Source: Burkholderiaceae bacterium
GTDB taxonomy: Bacteria > Pseudomonadota > Gammaproteobacteria > Burkholderiales > Burkholderiaceae
Assembly (NCBI GenBank): GCA_022701965.1
Contig: JAKONL010000167.1
Span: 1 to 5,042, forward strand
DNA length: 5,042 nt
Reading direction: 5' to 3'
A program made the position numbers and the translations under genes. Below the pieces are notes generated by a model. That model was not told where the DNA came from and ran no database searches. It saw only the letters and a list, made by a program, of their open reading frames with translations. This document shows positions 1-5,042 of the stretch, in pieces; the stretch's first letter is position 1; every line of letters begins with the position of its first letter.

Positions 1-562
1 CGGCACCTGCTACGACCAGCTCCAGGGCTACCAGTTCGACAGGATCTTCCCCGGCTGCCGGATCATCGACATCCACGAGTACCTGCTGGAGAAGGGGATC
101 ACGCTGGCGGACTCGATCGACGGGGCCGGCGGTGGCGGCTACCTCTACCACGACCCCTGCCACAGCCCGATGAAGCTGCAGGACCCGATGAAGACCGTCA
201 AGGCGCTGGTGGGCGACGGCGTGCAGAAGAACGACCGCTGCTGCGGCGAGTCCGGCACGCTGGGCGTCACGCGGCCGGACATCGCCACGCAGATCCGCTT
301 CCGCAAGGAGGAGGAGCTCAAGAAGGGCGAGGCCGCACTGCGCGCTTCCGGCAAGGCCCCGGCGCAGGGCAACGTGAAGATACTCACCAGCTGCCCGAGC
401 TGCCTGCAGGGCCTGTCGCGCTACGGCGACGACCTGAACAACGGCCTGCTGGAGGCCGACTACATCGTCGTCGAGATGGCCCGCAAGATCCTGGGCGAGC
501 AGTGGCTGCCCGAGTACGTCGCCGCGGCCAATAGCGGCGGCATCGAACGCGTGCTGGTCTGA
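1..562 (+). CDS. FAD/Fe-S oxidoreductase, C-terminal cysteine-rich (CCG) domain (5' partial)
   Basis: This open frame enters from the left edge (first full codon at base 2) and ends at TGA 560-562, giving the last 186 residues of a larger protein. The visible part looks like the cysteine-rich CCG domain of heterodisulfide-reductase/GlpC/LldE type proteins. It has HDPCH (Cys about residue 53 of the fragment), RCCGESG (Cys 80-81) and SCPSC (Cys 131 and 134); such cysteines bind an iron-sulfur cluster or form a redox site. A further Cys lies in the first codons (GTCYD). In betaproteobacteria, the very large FAD-binding DUF3683 oxidoreductases end in such a domain and, as I recall, lie next to these same neighbours, so that is the likely identity. 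The flavin domain itself is outside the window. The substrate is unknown; relatives oxidise 2-hydroxyacids or glycerol-3-phosphate and pass electrons to quinones. An internal ATG at 170 is not the start, because the conserved HDPCH motif lies before it. The HIT gene follows after two bases, implying co-transcription. Confidence 0.85.
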   Translation, partial: GTCYDQLQGYQFDRIFPGCRIIDIHEYLLEKGITLADSIDGAGGGGYLYHDPCHSPMKLQDPMKTVKALVGDGVQKNDRCCGESGTLGVTRPDIATQIRFRKEEELKKGEAALRASGKAPAQGNVKILTSCPSCLQGLSRYGDDLNNGLLEADYIVVEMARKILGEQWLPEYVAAANSGGIERVLV

Positions 563-564
563 GC

Positions 565-996
565 ATGAAGCGCTGCGTGCTGTGCGAGACGCCGGGCGGT
601 CGCCTGGTGTTCGAGGCGCCGAAGTTCCGCGTGATCCACGCCGACGAAGCGGGCTTTCCGGGGTTCTATCGCGTGGTATGGCGCGAGCATGCGGCGGAGT
701 TCTCGGATCTCGATGCCGCCGACCGCGCGCTGTGCATGGAAGCGGTGGCGACGGTCGAGCAGTGCCTGCGTCGCCATCTCGCGCCGACCAAGATCAACCT
801 CGCGGCGCTCGGCAACATGGTCGCGCACCTGCACTGGCACGTGATCGCCCGCTTCGACTGGGACACGCGTTTCCCGGCGCCGGTCTGGGCCGAGGCGCAG
901 CGCGGCCGCGACGGCGCGCGCGAAGGGGACATCGCCCTGCGGCTGCCCGCCGTCGAGGCGGACATCGCGGCCGGGCTGCGCGCGGTGCTCGGCTGA
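565..996 (+). CDS. HIT (histidine triad) family protein
   Basis: This 143-residue protein is of the histidine triad superfamily, whose members are small nucleotide-binding hydrolases or transferases acting on AMP-linked substrates. The diagnostic triad is clear: HLHWHVI at residues 88-94 (bases 826-846), matching H-x-H-x-H-x-x, with the middle or last His expected to be the nucleophile. A preceding NMVA and the N-terminal KFRVIHADEAGFPG segment also fit a HIT fold. A CVLC pair at residues 4-7 resembles the CxxC half of a zinc site found in some HIT proteins. The length is normal for the family. The ATG lies two bases after the oxidoreductase stop with no strong Shine-Dalgarno of its own, so translation is probably coupled to the upstream gene. 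The substrate cannot be read from sequence. No signal peptide or membrane segment is seen, so it is expected in the cytoplasm. Family assignment is firm; the role in this operon is unknown. Confidence 0.93.
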   Translation: MKRCVLCETPGGRLVFEAPKFRVIHADEAGFPGFYRVVWREHAAEFSDLDAADRALCMEAVATVEQCLRRHLAPTKINLAALGNMVAHLHWHVIARFDWDTRFPAPVWAEAQRGRDGAREGDIALRLPAVEADIAAGLRAVLG

Positions 997-1046
997 GCGA
1001 GCGCACATCCGACACACGCATACACACCGAACCAGGATTCAAAGAC

Positions 1047-1466
1047 ATGGCAGGCATGCACCATGGCGCACCGACGCCCCGATCGATCACCGTGCACAAC
1101 CAGTCGCGGGTGCTCGAGATCGAGTTCTCCGACGGCAGGAGCTTTCGCATTCCGTTCGAACTGATGCGCGTGTATTCGCCATCGGCCGAAGTGCAGGGGC
1201 ACGGCCCCGGCCAGGAGATCCTGCAGACCGGCAAGCGCGGCGTCGGACTGCTGGAGCTCGAGCCGGTCGGCAACTACGCGGTCAAGCCGGTGTTCACCGA
1301 CGGCCACGAGAGCGGCATCTTCTCGTGGACGCTGCTCTACGAACTCGGCGCCGAGCAGGACGCGCTGTGGGCCCGCTACGAACAGCGTCTCGCGGCGGCC
1401 GGCGTCGACCGGGACGCACCGATGGCCCATCCGGGCGGCGGCAGCCACGCCTGTTCGAGCCACTGA
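1047..1466 (+). CDS. DUF971 / gamma-butyrobetaine hydroxylase N-terminal-like domain protein
   Basis: This 139-residue protein consists almost entirely of one DUF971 domain (residues about 12-105), the small domain also found at the N-terminus of gamma-butyrobetaine hydroxylase. Recognisable blocks are [20 protein letters not shown] (26-41 within it), [13 protein letters not shown] (44-56) and [15 protein letters not shown] followed by GIFSW (73-94). It has no hydroxylase catalytic domain, so it should not be called an oxygenase. In other bacteria the domain is found alone or joined to Mrp/ApbC-type P-loop ATPases linked to iron-sulfur cluster handling; a similar role here is inference only. 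Both ends are rich in possible metal ligands: MHH near the start and a tail with His, Cys and His ([10 protein letters not shown]). The ATG at 1047 is chosen because AGGA (1034-1037) lies nine bases upstream; an in-frame ATG at 1056 is an alternative. The reading frame stays open upstream through the HIT gene, but that part is not conserved-looking protein. It follows the HIT stop by 50 bases, in which I see no terminator or convincing promoter. Confidence 0.9.
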   Translation: MAGMHHGAPTPRSITVHNQSRVLEIEFSDGRSFRIPFELMRVYSPSAEVQGHGPGQEILQTGKRGVGLLELEPVGNYAVKPVFTDGHESGIFSWTLLYELGAEQDALWARYEQRLAAAGVDRDAPMAHPGGGSHACSSH

Positions 1467-1470
1467 CCTT

Positions 1471-1486
1471 TCGCGATCGCCGGCGA
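1471..1486. repeat. cluster of overlapping short palindromes
   Basis: Directly after the DUF971 stop codon three perfect palindromes overlap: TCGCGA (1471-1476), GCGATCGC (1473-1480) and TCGCCGGCGA (1477-1486). They could be a protein-binding site or a chance product of high GC content. They have no loop and no T-run, so they do not look like an intrinsic terminator. Confidence 0.3.
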
Positions 1487-1504
1487 CGCAATGTCCGGTA
1501 CGTT

Positions 1505-1522
1505 GGCGGGGTCGTCCTCGCC
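1505..1522 (+). other. stem-loop upstream of ubiE
   Basis: GGCGGGG (1505-1511) pairs with CCTCGCC (1516-1522) around a TCGT loop: seven pairs including one G-T. No T-run follows, so it is not a canonical Rho-independent terminator. It sits in the 88-base DUF971-ubiE gap and ends 32 bases before the ubiE ATG. Possible roles are RNA processing, stabilising the 3' end of the upstream transcript, or none. Confidence 0.35.
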
Positions 1523-1540
1523 GCGATTCCTCAACCGTCC

Positions 1541-1546
1541 TAACAT
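1541..1546 (+). promoter_or_regulatory. possible -10 element of a near-leaderless ubiE promoter
   Basis: TAACAT matches the sigma-70 -10 consensus TATAAT at four of six positions and is the most A/T-rich patch in this gap. A start 8-9 bases downstream would fall on A1554 or A1555, at the ubiE ATG. This would explain why no Shine-Dalgarno is visible before ubiE. No convincing -35 hexamer is found at 16-18 bases spacing, so the call is weak. Confidence 0.3.
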
Positions 1547-1554
1547 CAATCCCA

Positions 1555-2286
1555 ATGACCACCACCCATTTCGGTTTCGAGAACGTCGAGGAGCGCGAGA
1601 AAGCCCGTCGCGTGCGCGGCGTGTTCGATTCGGTCGCGACCCGCTACGACCTGATGAACGACCTGATGTCGATGGGTCTGCATCGCGCCTGGAAGGCCTA
1701 TGCCGTGATGGTCGCGAACGTCGGCGAAGGCTCGCGCGTGCTCGACATCGCCGGCGGTACCGGCGACCTCGCGCTGGCGTTCTCGAAGAAGGTGGGCGCG
1801 ACCGGCAAGGTCGTCCATACCGACATCAACGAGGCCATGCTGCGCACCGGTCGCGAGCGCCTGCTCGACGCCGGCGTCGTGCTGCCCACGCTGGTCTGCG
1901 ACGCCGAGAAGCTGCCGTTTCCGGACGGCCACTTCGACGTCGTGACCGTGGCTTTCGGCCTGCGCAACATGACGCACAAGGATGCGGCGCTCAAGGAGAT
2001 GAACCGCGCGCTCAAGCCCGGCGGCAAGCTGCTGGTGCTGGAGTTCTCGCAAGTGGCCAAGCCCTTGCGCAAGGCCTACGACTGGTATTCCTTCAACGTC
2101 CTGCCACGCCTGGGCAAGGCCGTCGCCGGCGACGACGCGAGCTACCGCTACCTGGCCGAATCGATTCGCATGCATCCGACGCAGGACCAGCTCAAGGCCC
2201 TCATGAAAGAGGGTGGTTTCGGCCATGTGGACTATCACAACATGACGGGCGGCGTGGTCGCCCTGCATGTTGGAATCAAGTGTTGA
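1555..2286 (+). CDS. ubiE: ubiquinone/menaquinone C-methyltransferase UbiE
   Basis: UbiE is the SAM-dependent C-methyltransferase of ubiquinone biosynthesis (2-polyprenyl-6-methoxy-1,4-benzoquinol to the 3-methyl product); it can also methylate demethylmenaquinol in organisms that make menaquinone. The 243-residue protein has the expected length and full family signatures. [16 protein letters not shown] (31-46) matches the UbiE/COQ5 signature. [12 protein letters not shown] (62-73) is the SAM-binding motif I. HTDIN (88-92) carries the acidic residue expected to contact the SAM ribose. [15 protein letters not shown] (116-130) and [15 protein letters not shown] (151-165) are the later methyltransferase motifs. 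The start at 1555 gives THFGFENV, the usual N-terminus of betaproteobacterial homologues. No Shine-Dalgarno is visible upstream; a leaderless start is possible. It is the first of the ubiE, ubiJ and ubiB set in this window, and the Tim44-domain gene starts 24 bases after its stop. A cytoplasmic enzyme, it is expected to work with the soluble Ubi complex. Confidence 0.97.
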   Translation: MTTTHFGFENVEEREKARRVRGVFDSVATRYDLMNDLMSMGLHRAWKAYAVMVANVGEGSRVLDIAGGTGDLALAFSKKVGATGKVVHTDINEAMLRTGRERLLDAGVVLPTLVCDAEKLPFPDGHFDVVTVAFGLRNMTHKDAALKEMNRALKPGGKLLVLEFSQVAKPLRKAYDWYSFNVLPRLGKAVAGDDASYRYLAESIRMHPTQDQLKALMKEGGFGHVDYHNMTGGVVALHVGIKC

Positions 2287-2298
2287 ATCTTTCGAACT

Positions 2299-2302
2299 GG
2301 AG
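2299..2302 (+). promoter_or_regulatory. ribosome binding site of the Tim44-domain gene
   Basis: GGAG lies eight bases before the ATG at 2311, a good Shine-Dalgarno at normal spacing and the clearest one in the window. It supports the 2311 start over the out-of-frame ATG at 2306. Confidence 0.6.
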
Positions 2303-2310
2303 ACGATGAA

Positions 2311-3363
2311 ATGAAGAACTTCTGGTCCGTGATGCTGGTGTGCGCACTGGTGCTCGTGAGCGCCGACGCCGATGCGCGACGCATGGGTGGCGGCAAGTCG
2401 GTCGGTCGCCAGTCGAACAACGTGACGCAGCGCGAGGCGGCACCGCCGGCCGCGCCCGCGACGCCGGGCGCACCGGCGCAGAGCGCCAACAACGCGGCTG
2501 CACGCCCGGCGACCGCCGCACCCGCCGCAGCGGCGCCCAAGCGCAACTGGGGCGGAATGCTCGGCGGCCTGGCTGCAGGCCTGGGCCTGGCATGGCTTGC
2601 GAGTTCGCTCGGCCTGGGCGCCGGTTTCGGCAACATCCTGCTGATCGCATTGCTCGCGATGGCTGCGCTGTTCGCATGGCGCATGTTCGCCGCGCGCCGG
2701 GCGGCGGCATCGTCCAACGGCACCGGCCGTGGCAACGACGGCGGTTTCGCGTTCCAGGGCGCTGGCGCCGGCGCGCCGGCGGACGTGCCGGTCGCCGCGC
2801 AGTACCGTGCGGACAAGGTCGGCAACGACGCCTCCGCACGTCCGTGGGAATCGTCGGGAACATCGTACGACTCGACGGCGACCGCCGAGCGCGGCGGCTC
2901 GTCGATGGCGGGCGCCGCCGGTGCCGGCACGGGCAGCATGATCGGCTCCGCGCTGGTCGGTGCTCAGACCTGGGGTGTCCCGGCCGGGTTTGACAGCGAC
3001 GGTTTCCTGGCCGCGGCCAAGCGCAATTTCGTGACGCTGCAAGGTGCCTGGGACCGGTCCGACATCGGCATGCTGCGCTCGATGATGACCGACAGCATGG
3101 TCGGCGAGATCCAGTCGCAACTGTCGGAGCGCGAGTCGCATACGGGCGGCCAGCCGAACAAGACGGAAGTCGTGGTGCTCGACGCCAAGCTGCTCGGCAT
3201 CGAGGAACTGCCGGACGCCTACATGGCCAGCGTCGAGTTCTCCGGGATGATCAAGGAAGACGCCGCCTCGGGACCGAGCCCGTTCCGCGAGGTGTGGAAC
3301 ATGACCAAGCCGACCAGCGGCTCGGGCGGCTGGCTGGTCGCCGGCGTTCAGGCGCTGCAGTAG
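2311..3363 (+). CDS. Tim44-like domain membrane protein
   Basis: This 350-residue protein has a layered structure. Residues 1-22 (MKNFWSVMLVCALVLVSADADA) look like a cleavable signal peptide with an AxA site. Next comes RRMGGGKSVGRQS (23-35), a motif typical of bacterial Tim44-domain proteins. An Ala/Pro-rich, probably disordered stretch follows (43-76), then a Gly/Ala-rich hydrophobic region of one or two membrane helices (about 82-102 and 106-127, ending RMFAARR), and a Gly/Ser/Ala-rich linker (130-215). The C-terminus (about 226-350) matches the Tim44-like/MBA1 fold, with FLAAAKRNFVTLQGAWDRSD, then LRSMMTD, and a final VWNMTKP and GGWLVAGVQAL. In mitochondria, Tim44 tethers Hsp70 to the import channel at the inner membrane; the role of bacterial relatives is not settled. 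Whether the C-domain faces the cytoplasm or periplasm depends on whether one or two helices cross the membrane. It lies 24 bases after ubiE with its own good Shine-Dalgarno, so it is likely co-transcribed. A frameshift or truncation is not seen. Family call good, function unknown. Confidence 0.9.
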   Translation: MKNFWSVMLVCALVLVSADADARRMGGGKSVGRQSNNVTQREAAPPAAPATPGAPAQSANNAAARPATAAPAAAAPKRNWGGMLGGLAAGLGLAWLASSLGLGAGFGNILLIALLAMAALFAWRMFAARRAAASSNGTGRGNDGGFAFQGAGAGAPADVPVAAQYRADKVGNDASARPWESSGTSYDSTATAERGGSSMAGAAGAGTGSMIGSALVGAQTWGVPAGFDSDGFLAAAKRNFVTLQGAWDRSDIGMLRSMMTDSMVGEIQSQLSERESHTGGQPNKTEVVVLDAKLLGIEELPDAYMASVEFSGMIKEDAASGPSPFREVWNMTKPTSGSGGWLVAGVQALQ

Positions 3364-3372
3364 CCCTGCGAT

Positions 3373-3410
3373 TCGACCCGCCGGCCGCGGCCTTCGCGGT
3401 GCGGGGTCGG
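3373..3410 (+). terminator. strong imperfect hairpin between the Tim44-domain gene and ubiJ (no T-run)
   Basis: Just after the Tim44-domain stop, CGACCCGC (3374-3381) pairs with GC-G-GGGTCG (3401-3409, one bulged G) and CCGCG (3385-3389) pairs with CGCGG (3395-3399) around a five-base GCCTT loop. The internal mismatch is CGG against T. The stem is about 13 G/C-rich pairs, plus a terminal T-G wobble. No T-run follows, so it is not a textbook Rho-independent terminator. It may weaken read-through, mark the 3' end of the Tim44 message after trimming, or protect it. Confidence 0.4.
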
Positions 3411-3420
3411 CAACCGACGG

Positions 3421-3426
3421 GATAAT
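3421..3426 (+). promoter_or_regulatory. possible -10 element of a leaderless ubiJB promoter
   Basis: GATAAT matches TATAAT at five of six positions in otherwise very GC-rich DNA. Seven bases downstream of it is A3433, the first base of the ubiJ ATG, the geometry of a leaderless transcript. The only purine-rich patch before ubiJ (GGGGA, 3427-3431) is too close to the ATG to act as a normal Shine-Dalgarno. No -35 match is found at usual spacing, which limits confidence. Confidence 0.4.
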
Positions 3427-3432
3427 GGGGAC

Positions 3433-4011
3433 ATGGCTACACCATCGTCCCCTTTTTCTTTTCTCGGCGGTCTTTTCGAACGCATCGGCGACCGCGTGCG
3501 GCCACCTTCGTGGGTCGTGCACGAGATCCAGCACCGCGCCGTTCTCTTCCTCAATCATGTGTTGCAGCAGGAACCGGAAGCGCAGCAGAGGCTGATGCGC
3601 CAGAAGGGGCGGGTGGTGCGCTTCGAGTGGCGTTTCGTCGCGCTGCAGCTCCAGGCGACGCCGGCCGGCCTGCTCGACATCGCACCCGAGGGTGCCGTCC
3701 CCGAACTCACGCTGATCGTCACCGAGAGTTCGCCGTTCGGACTGGCGCGCGCCACACTGCGCGGCGACAAGCCCGCGGTCCGCATCGTCGGCGACGTGCA
3801 GCTCGCGGCCGAGGTGAACTGGCTGGTCGACCATGTGCGCTGGGATGTCGAGGACGACCTCGCGCGCGTGGTCGGCGACGTGCCCGCGCACACGATCGGC
3901 AACATCGCACGGCGCGCCGCCACGGCGATCCGGCAGTTCGTGGGCGATCGTCCCGGTGCGCCGCGCCGCTCCGGTGCACCGGCACAGACGCCGGGCGCGG
4001 GCAGCGAATGA
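3433..4011 (+). CDS. ubiJ: ubiquinone biosynthesis accessory factor UbiJ (SCP2-like domain)
   Basis: UbiJ is the SCP2-type lipid-binding protein that, with UbiK, supports the soluble complex carrying hydrophobic ubiquinone intermediates in Proteobacteria. This copy has 192 residues, close to the roughly 200 of E. coli UbiJ. The SCP2-like part spans about residues 30-125, including [21 protein letters not shown] (34-54; a helix typical of the family), the strand [14 protein letters not shown] and GLLDI. The most characteristic block is [14 protein letters not shown] (116-129) followed by [19 protein letters not shown] (135-153), which mirrors the GD-Q-A ... WD-E--L---VGD pattern of UbiJ. The C-terminus (about 172-192) is a Pro/Ala/Gly-rich tail with no predicted structure. 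No signal peptide or membrane segment is seen, so it is cytoplasmic. Its stop overlaps the ubiB start as ATGA (4008-4011), implying translational coupling. Identity rests on both the motif and the neighbouring ubiE and ubiB; sequence identity in this family is low, so the context matters. Confidence 0.92.
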   Translation: MATPSSPFSFLGGLFERIGDRVRPPSWVVHEIQHRAVLFLNHVLQQEPEAQQRLMRQKGRVVRFEWRFVALQLQATPAGLLDIAPEGAVPELTLIVTESSPFGLARATLRGDKPAVRIVGDVQLAAEVNWLVDHVRWDVEDDLARVVGDVPAHTIGNIARRAATAIRQFVGDRPGAPRRSGAPAQTPGAGSE

Positions 4012-5042
4012 GCCGTTTCTATCGCGGCATCTACATCGTCTGGATCGCGCTGCGGTACGGCCTCGACGAGCTGGTGCTGACCAGCTTCCAGAAGCCGTGG
4101 CTGAAGGCGATCGCGCGGATCGTGTCGTTCGGGCGCAGGCTCGATGCGCCGCGGGGCCAGCGCCTGCGCGAGGCGCTGGAGCGCCTCGGGCCGATCTTCG
4201 TCAAGTTCGGCCAGGTGCTGTCGACGCGGCGCGACCTCCTGCCGCCCGACATCGCCGACGAGCTGGTCTGGCTGCAGGACCGCGTACCGCCGTTCCCGTC
4301 GGCGGTGGCCGTCGCCACCATCGAGCGTGCGTTCAAGCGCCCGGTCGCCGACATCTTCGAGCAGTTCGACGAGACTCCGGTGGCCAGCGCTTCCATCGCC
4401 CAGGTCCACTTCGCGAAGCTGCGCGATGCCAAGGGCACGCTGCGCGAGGTCGCGGTGAAGGTGCTGCGTCCCGGCATGCGCGGGATCATGGAGAAGGACC
4501 TCGCGCTCATGGCGATGATGGCCGGCTGGGTCGAGAGCCTGTCGGCCGACGGCAAGCGTCTGAAGCCGCGCGAGGTGGTGGCTGAATTCGACAAGTACCT
4601 GCACGACGAGCTCGATCTGGTGCGCGAGGCCGCCAACGCCGCCCAGCTGCGCCGCAACATGGCCGAGCTCCAGCTGGTGCTGATCCCGGAGATGCACTGG
4701 GATTTCTGCCACCCGGAAGTCATGGTGATGGAGCGCATGAACGGCGTTCCCATCGCCCAGCTCGACCGCCTGCGCGCGGCCGGCGTCGACATCCCGAAGC
4801 TCGCGCGCGACGGCGTGACGATCTTCTTCACGCAGGTCTTCCGCGACGGCTTCTTCCATGCCGACATGCATCCGGGCAACATCCAGGTGAGCCTGGCGCC
4901 GGAGACCTTCGGGCGCTACATCTCGCTGGACTTCGGCATCGTCGGCACGCTGACCGAGTCCGACAAGGAATATCTGGCGCAGAACTTCGTCGCCTTCTTC
5001 CGGCGTGACTACAAGCGCGTCGCGGAGCTGCATCTGGAGAGC
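4008..5042 (+). CDS. ubiB: ubiquinone biosynthesis regulatory protein kinase UbiB (3' partial)
   Basis: UbiB belongs to the UbiB/COQ8/ADCK atypical kinase-like family, a membrane-associated ATPase required for ubiquinone synthesis. The first 345 residues are present; full-length homologues have about 500-550, so roughly the last third, including the C-terminal membrane helices, lies beyond the window. All family hallmarks expected in this part are visible. The KxGQ motif is KFGQ (66-69) in [17 protein letters not shown]. The Ala-rich loop replacing the kinase P-loop is ASASIAQVH (126-134). The ATP-binding Lys is in VAVKVLRPG (K151). The ExD motif is in [12 protein letters not shown] (E201, D203). 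The catalytic loop is FHADMHPGN (283-291), and the metal-binding DFG is in LDFGIVG (D308). No frameshift or missing key residue is seen. The ATG at 4008 overlaps the ubiJ stop by four bases (ATGA), as expected for coupled translation; only a weak purine stretch precedes it. The N-terminus ([20 protein letters not shown]) also matches the family. Confidence 0.97.
   Translation, partial: MSRFYRGIYIVWIALRYGLDELVLTSFQKPWLKAIARIVSFGRRLDAPRGQRLREALERLGPIFVKFGQVLSTRRDLLPPDIADELVWLQDRVPPFPSAVAVATIERAFKRPVADIFEQFDETPVASASIAQVHFAKLRDAKGTLREVAVKVLRPGMRGIMEKDLALMAMMAGWVESLSADGKRLKPREVVAEFDKYLHDELDLVREAANAAQLRRNMAELQLVLIPEMHWDFCHPEVMVMERMNGVPIAQLDRLRAAGVDIPKLARDGVTIFFTQVFRDGFFHADMHPGNIQVSLAPETFGRYISLDFGIVGTLTESDKEYLAQNFVAFFRRDYKRVAELHLES

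Noticed and set aside
582..1046. Upstream extension of the DUF971 frame through the HIT gene, suggesting a 294-residue protein
   Set aside because: The extension is an alternate-frame shadow of the HIT gene; the DUF971 domain and a Shine-Dalgarno both fit the start at 1047.
1491..2309. Forward open frame of 272 codons overlapping ubiE
   Set aside because: Arg-rich shadow in another frame of a gene with complete UbiE motifs; no domain seen.
2437..2538. GC-rich low-complexity stretch in the Tim44-domain gene as a possible repeat array
   Set aside because: It encodes an Ala/Pro-rich linker without a regular repeat unit; ordinary low-complexity coding sequence.
1546..3891. Antisense open frame of 781 codons across ubiE, the Tim44-domain gene and part of ubiJ
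   Set aside because: It lies opposite three well-supported genes, has composition typical of antisense frames in GC-rich DNA (rich in Arg, His, Ala) and shows no recognisable domain.
3433..4011. A small RNA inside ubiJ, like EsrE reported in E. coli
   Set aside because: No internal promoter or terminator hairpin with T-run could be recognised here; conservation outside enterobacteria is not supported by this sequence.
3833..4585. Forward open frame of 250 codons overlapping the ubiJ-ubiB junction
   Set aside because: Out-of-frame reading of ubiJ and ubiB; the real ubiB frame from 4008 carries all family motifs.
3555..5033. Antisense open frame of 492 codons across ubiJ and ubiB
   Set aside because: It is opposite clear UbiJ and UbiB motifs; long antisense frames are expected when third positions are almost all G or C.
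1..5042. tRNA, rRNA, CRISPR array, insertion sequence, phage or defence genes
   Set aside because: None of the expected signatures (cloverleaf, regular repeats, terminal inverted repeats, transposase or nuclease motifs) was found; coding density and composition look uniform.

Overview
The window is a GC-rich, densely coded stretch with every recognisable gene on the + strand. It reads as a chromosomal housekeeping locus of a betaproteobacterium, probably Burkholderiales-like. Three things support this: the high GC content, the protein sequences themselves (for example the RRMGGGKSVGRQS motif after the signal peptide of the Tim44-domain protein), and the gene order, which I recall as typical of that class: FAD/Fe-S oxidoreductase, HIT protein, DUF971 protein, ubiE, Tim44-domain protein, ubiJ, ubiB. 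Nothing points to a plasmid, phage, transposon or genomic island.

Layout: positions 1-562 hold the C-terminal end of a large flavin/iron-sulfur oxidoreductase, cut by the window start. Two bases later comes a HIT-family protein (565-996), then a DUF971 protein (1047-1466). An 88-base gap with small palindromes and a hairpin leads to ubiE (1555-2286). A membrane-bound Tim44-domain protein follows 24 bases later (2311-3363). A 69-base gap with a strong hairpin and a -10-like box leads to ubiJ (3433-4011). ubiJ overlaps the start of ubiB (4008 to the window end, C-terminus missing) by four bases.

Function: three of the seven genes belong to ubiquinone biosynthesis. UbiE is the C-methyltransferase, UbiJ is the SCP2-type lipid-binding scaffold of the soluble Ubi complex, and UbiB is the atypical kinase/ATPase needed for the pathway. 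E. coli has the order ubiE-ubiJ-ubiB; here a Tim44-domain gene sits between ubiE and ubiJ. The oxidoreductase fragment belongs to a type of enzyme that often delivers electrons to quinones, so a functional link is plausible but not shown by the sequence.

I see no previously undescribed defence, mobile or RNA-based system. The most interesting points are the Tim44 gene inside the ubi cluster, the parallel arrangement in front of ubiE and ubiJ (hairpin, a shared CAACCG hexamer, then an A/T-rich -10-like box 6-8 bases before the ATG, suggesting leaderless transcripts), and the His/Cys-rich ends of the DUF971 protein.
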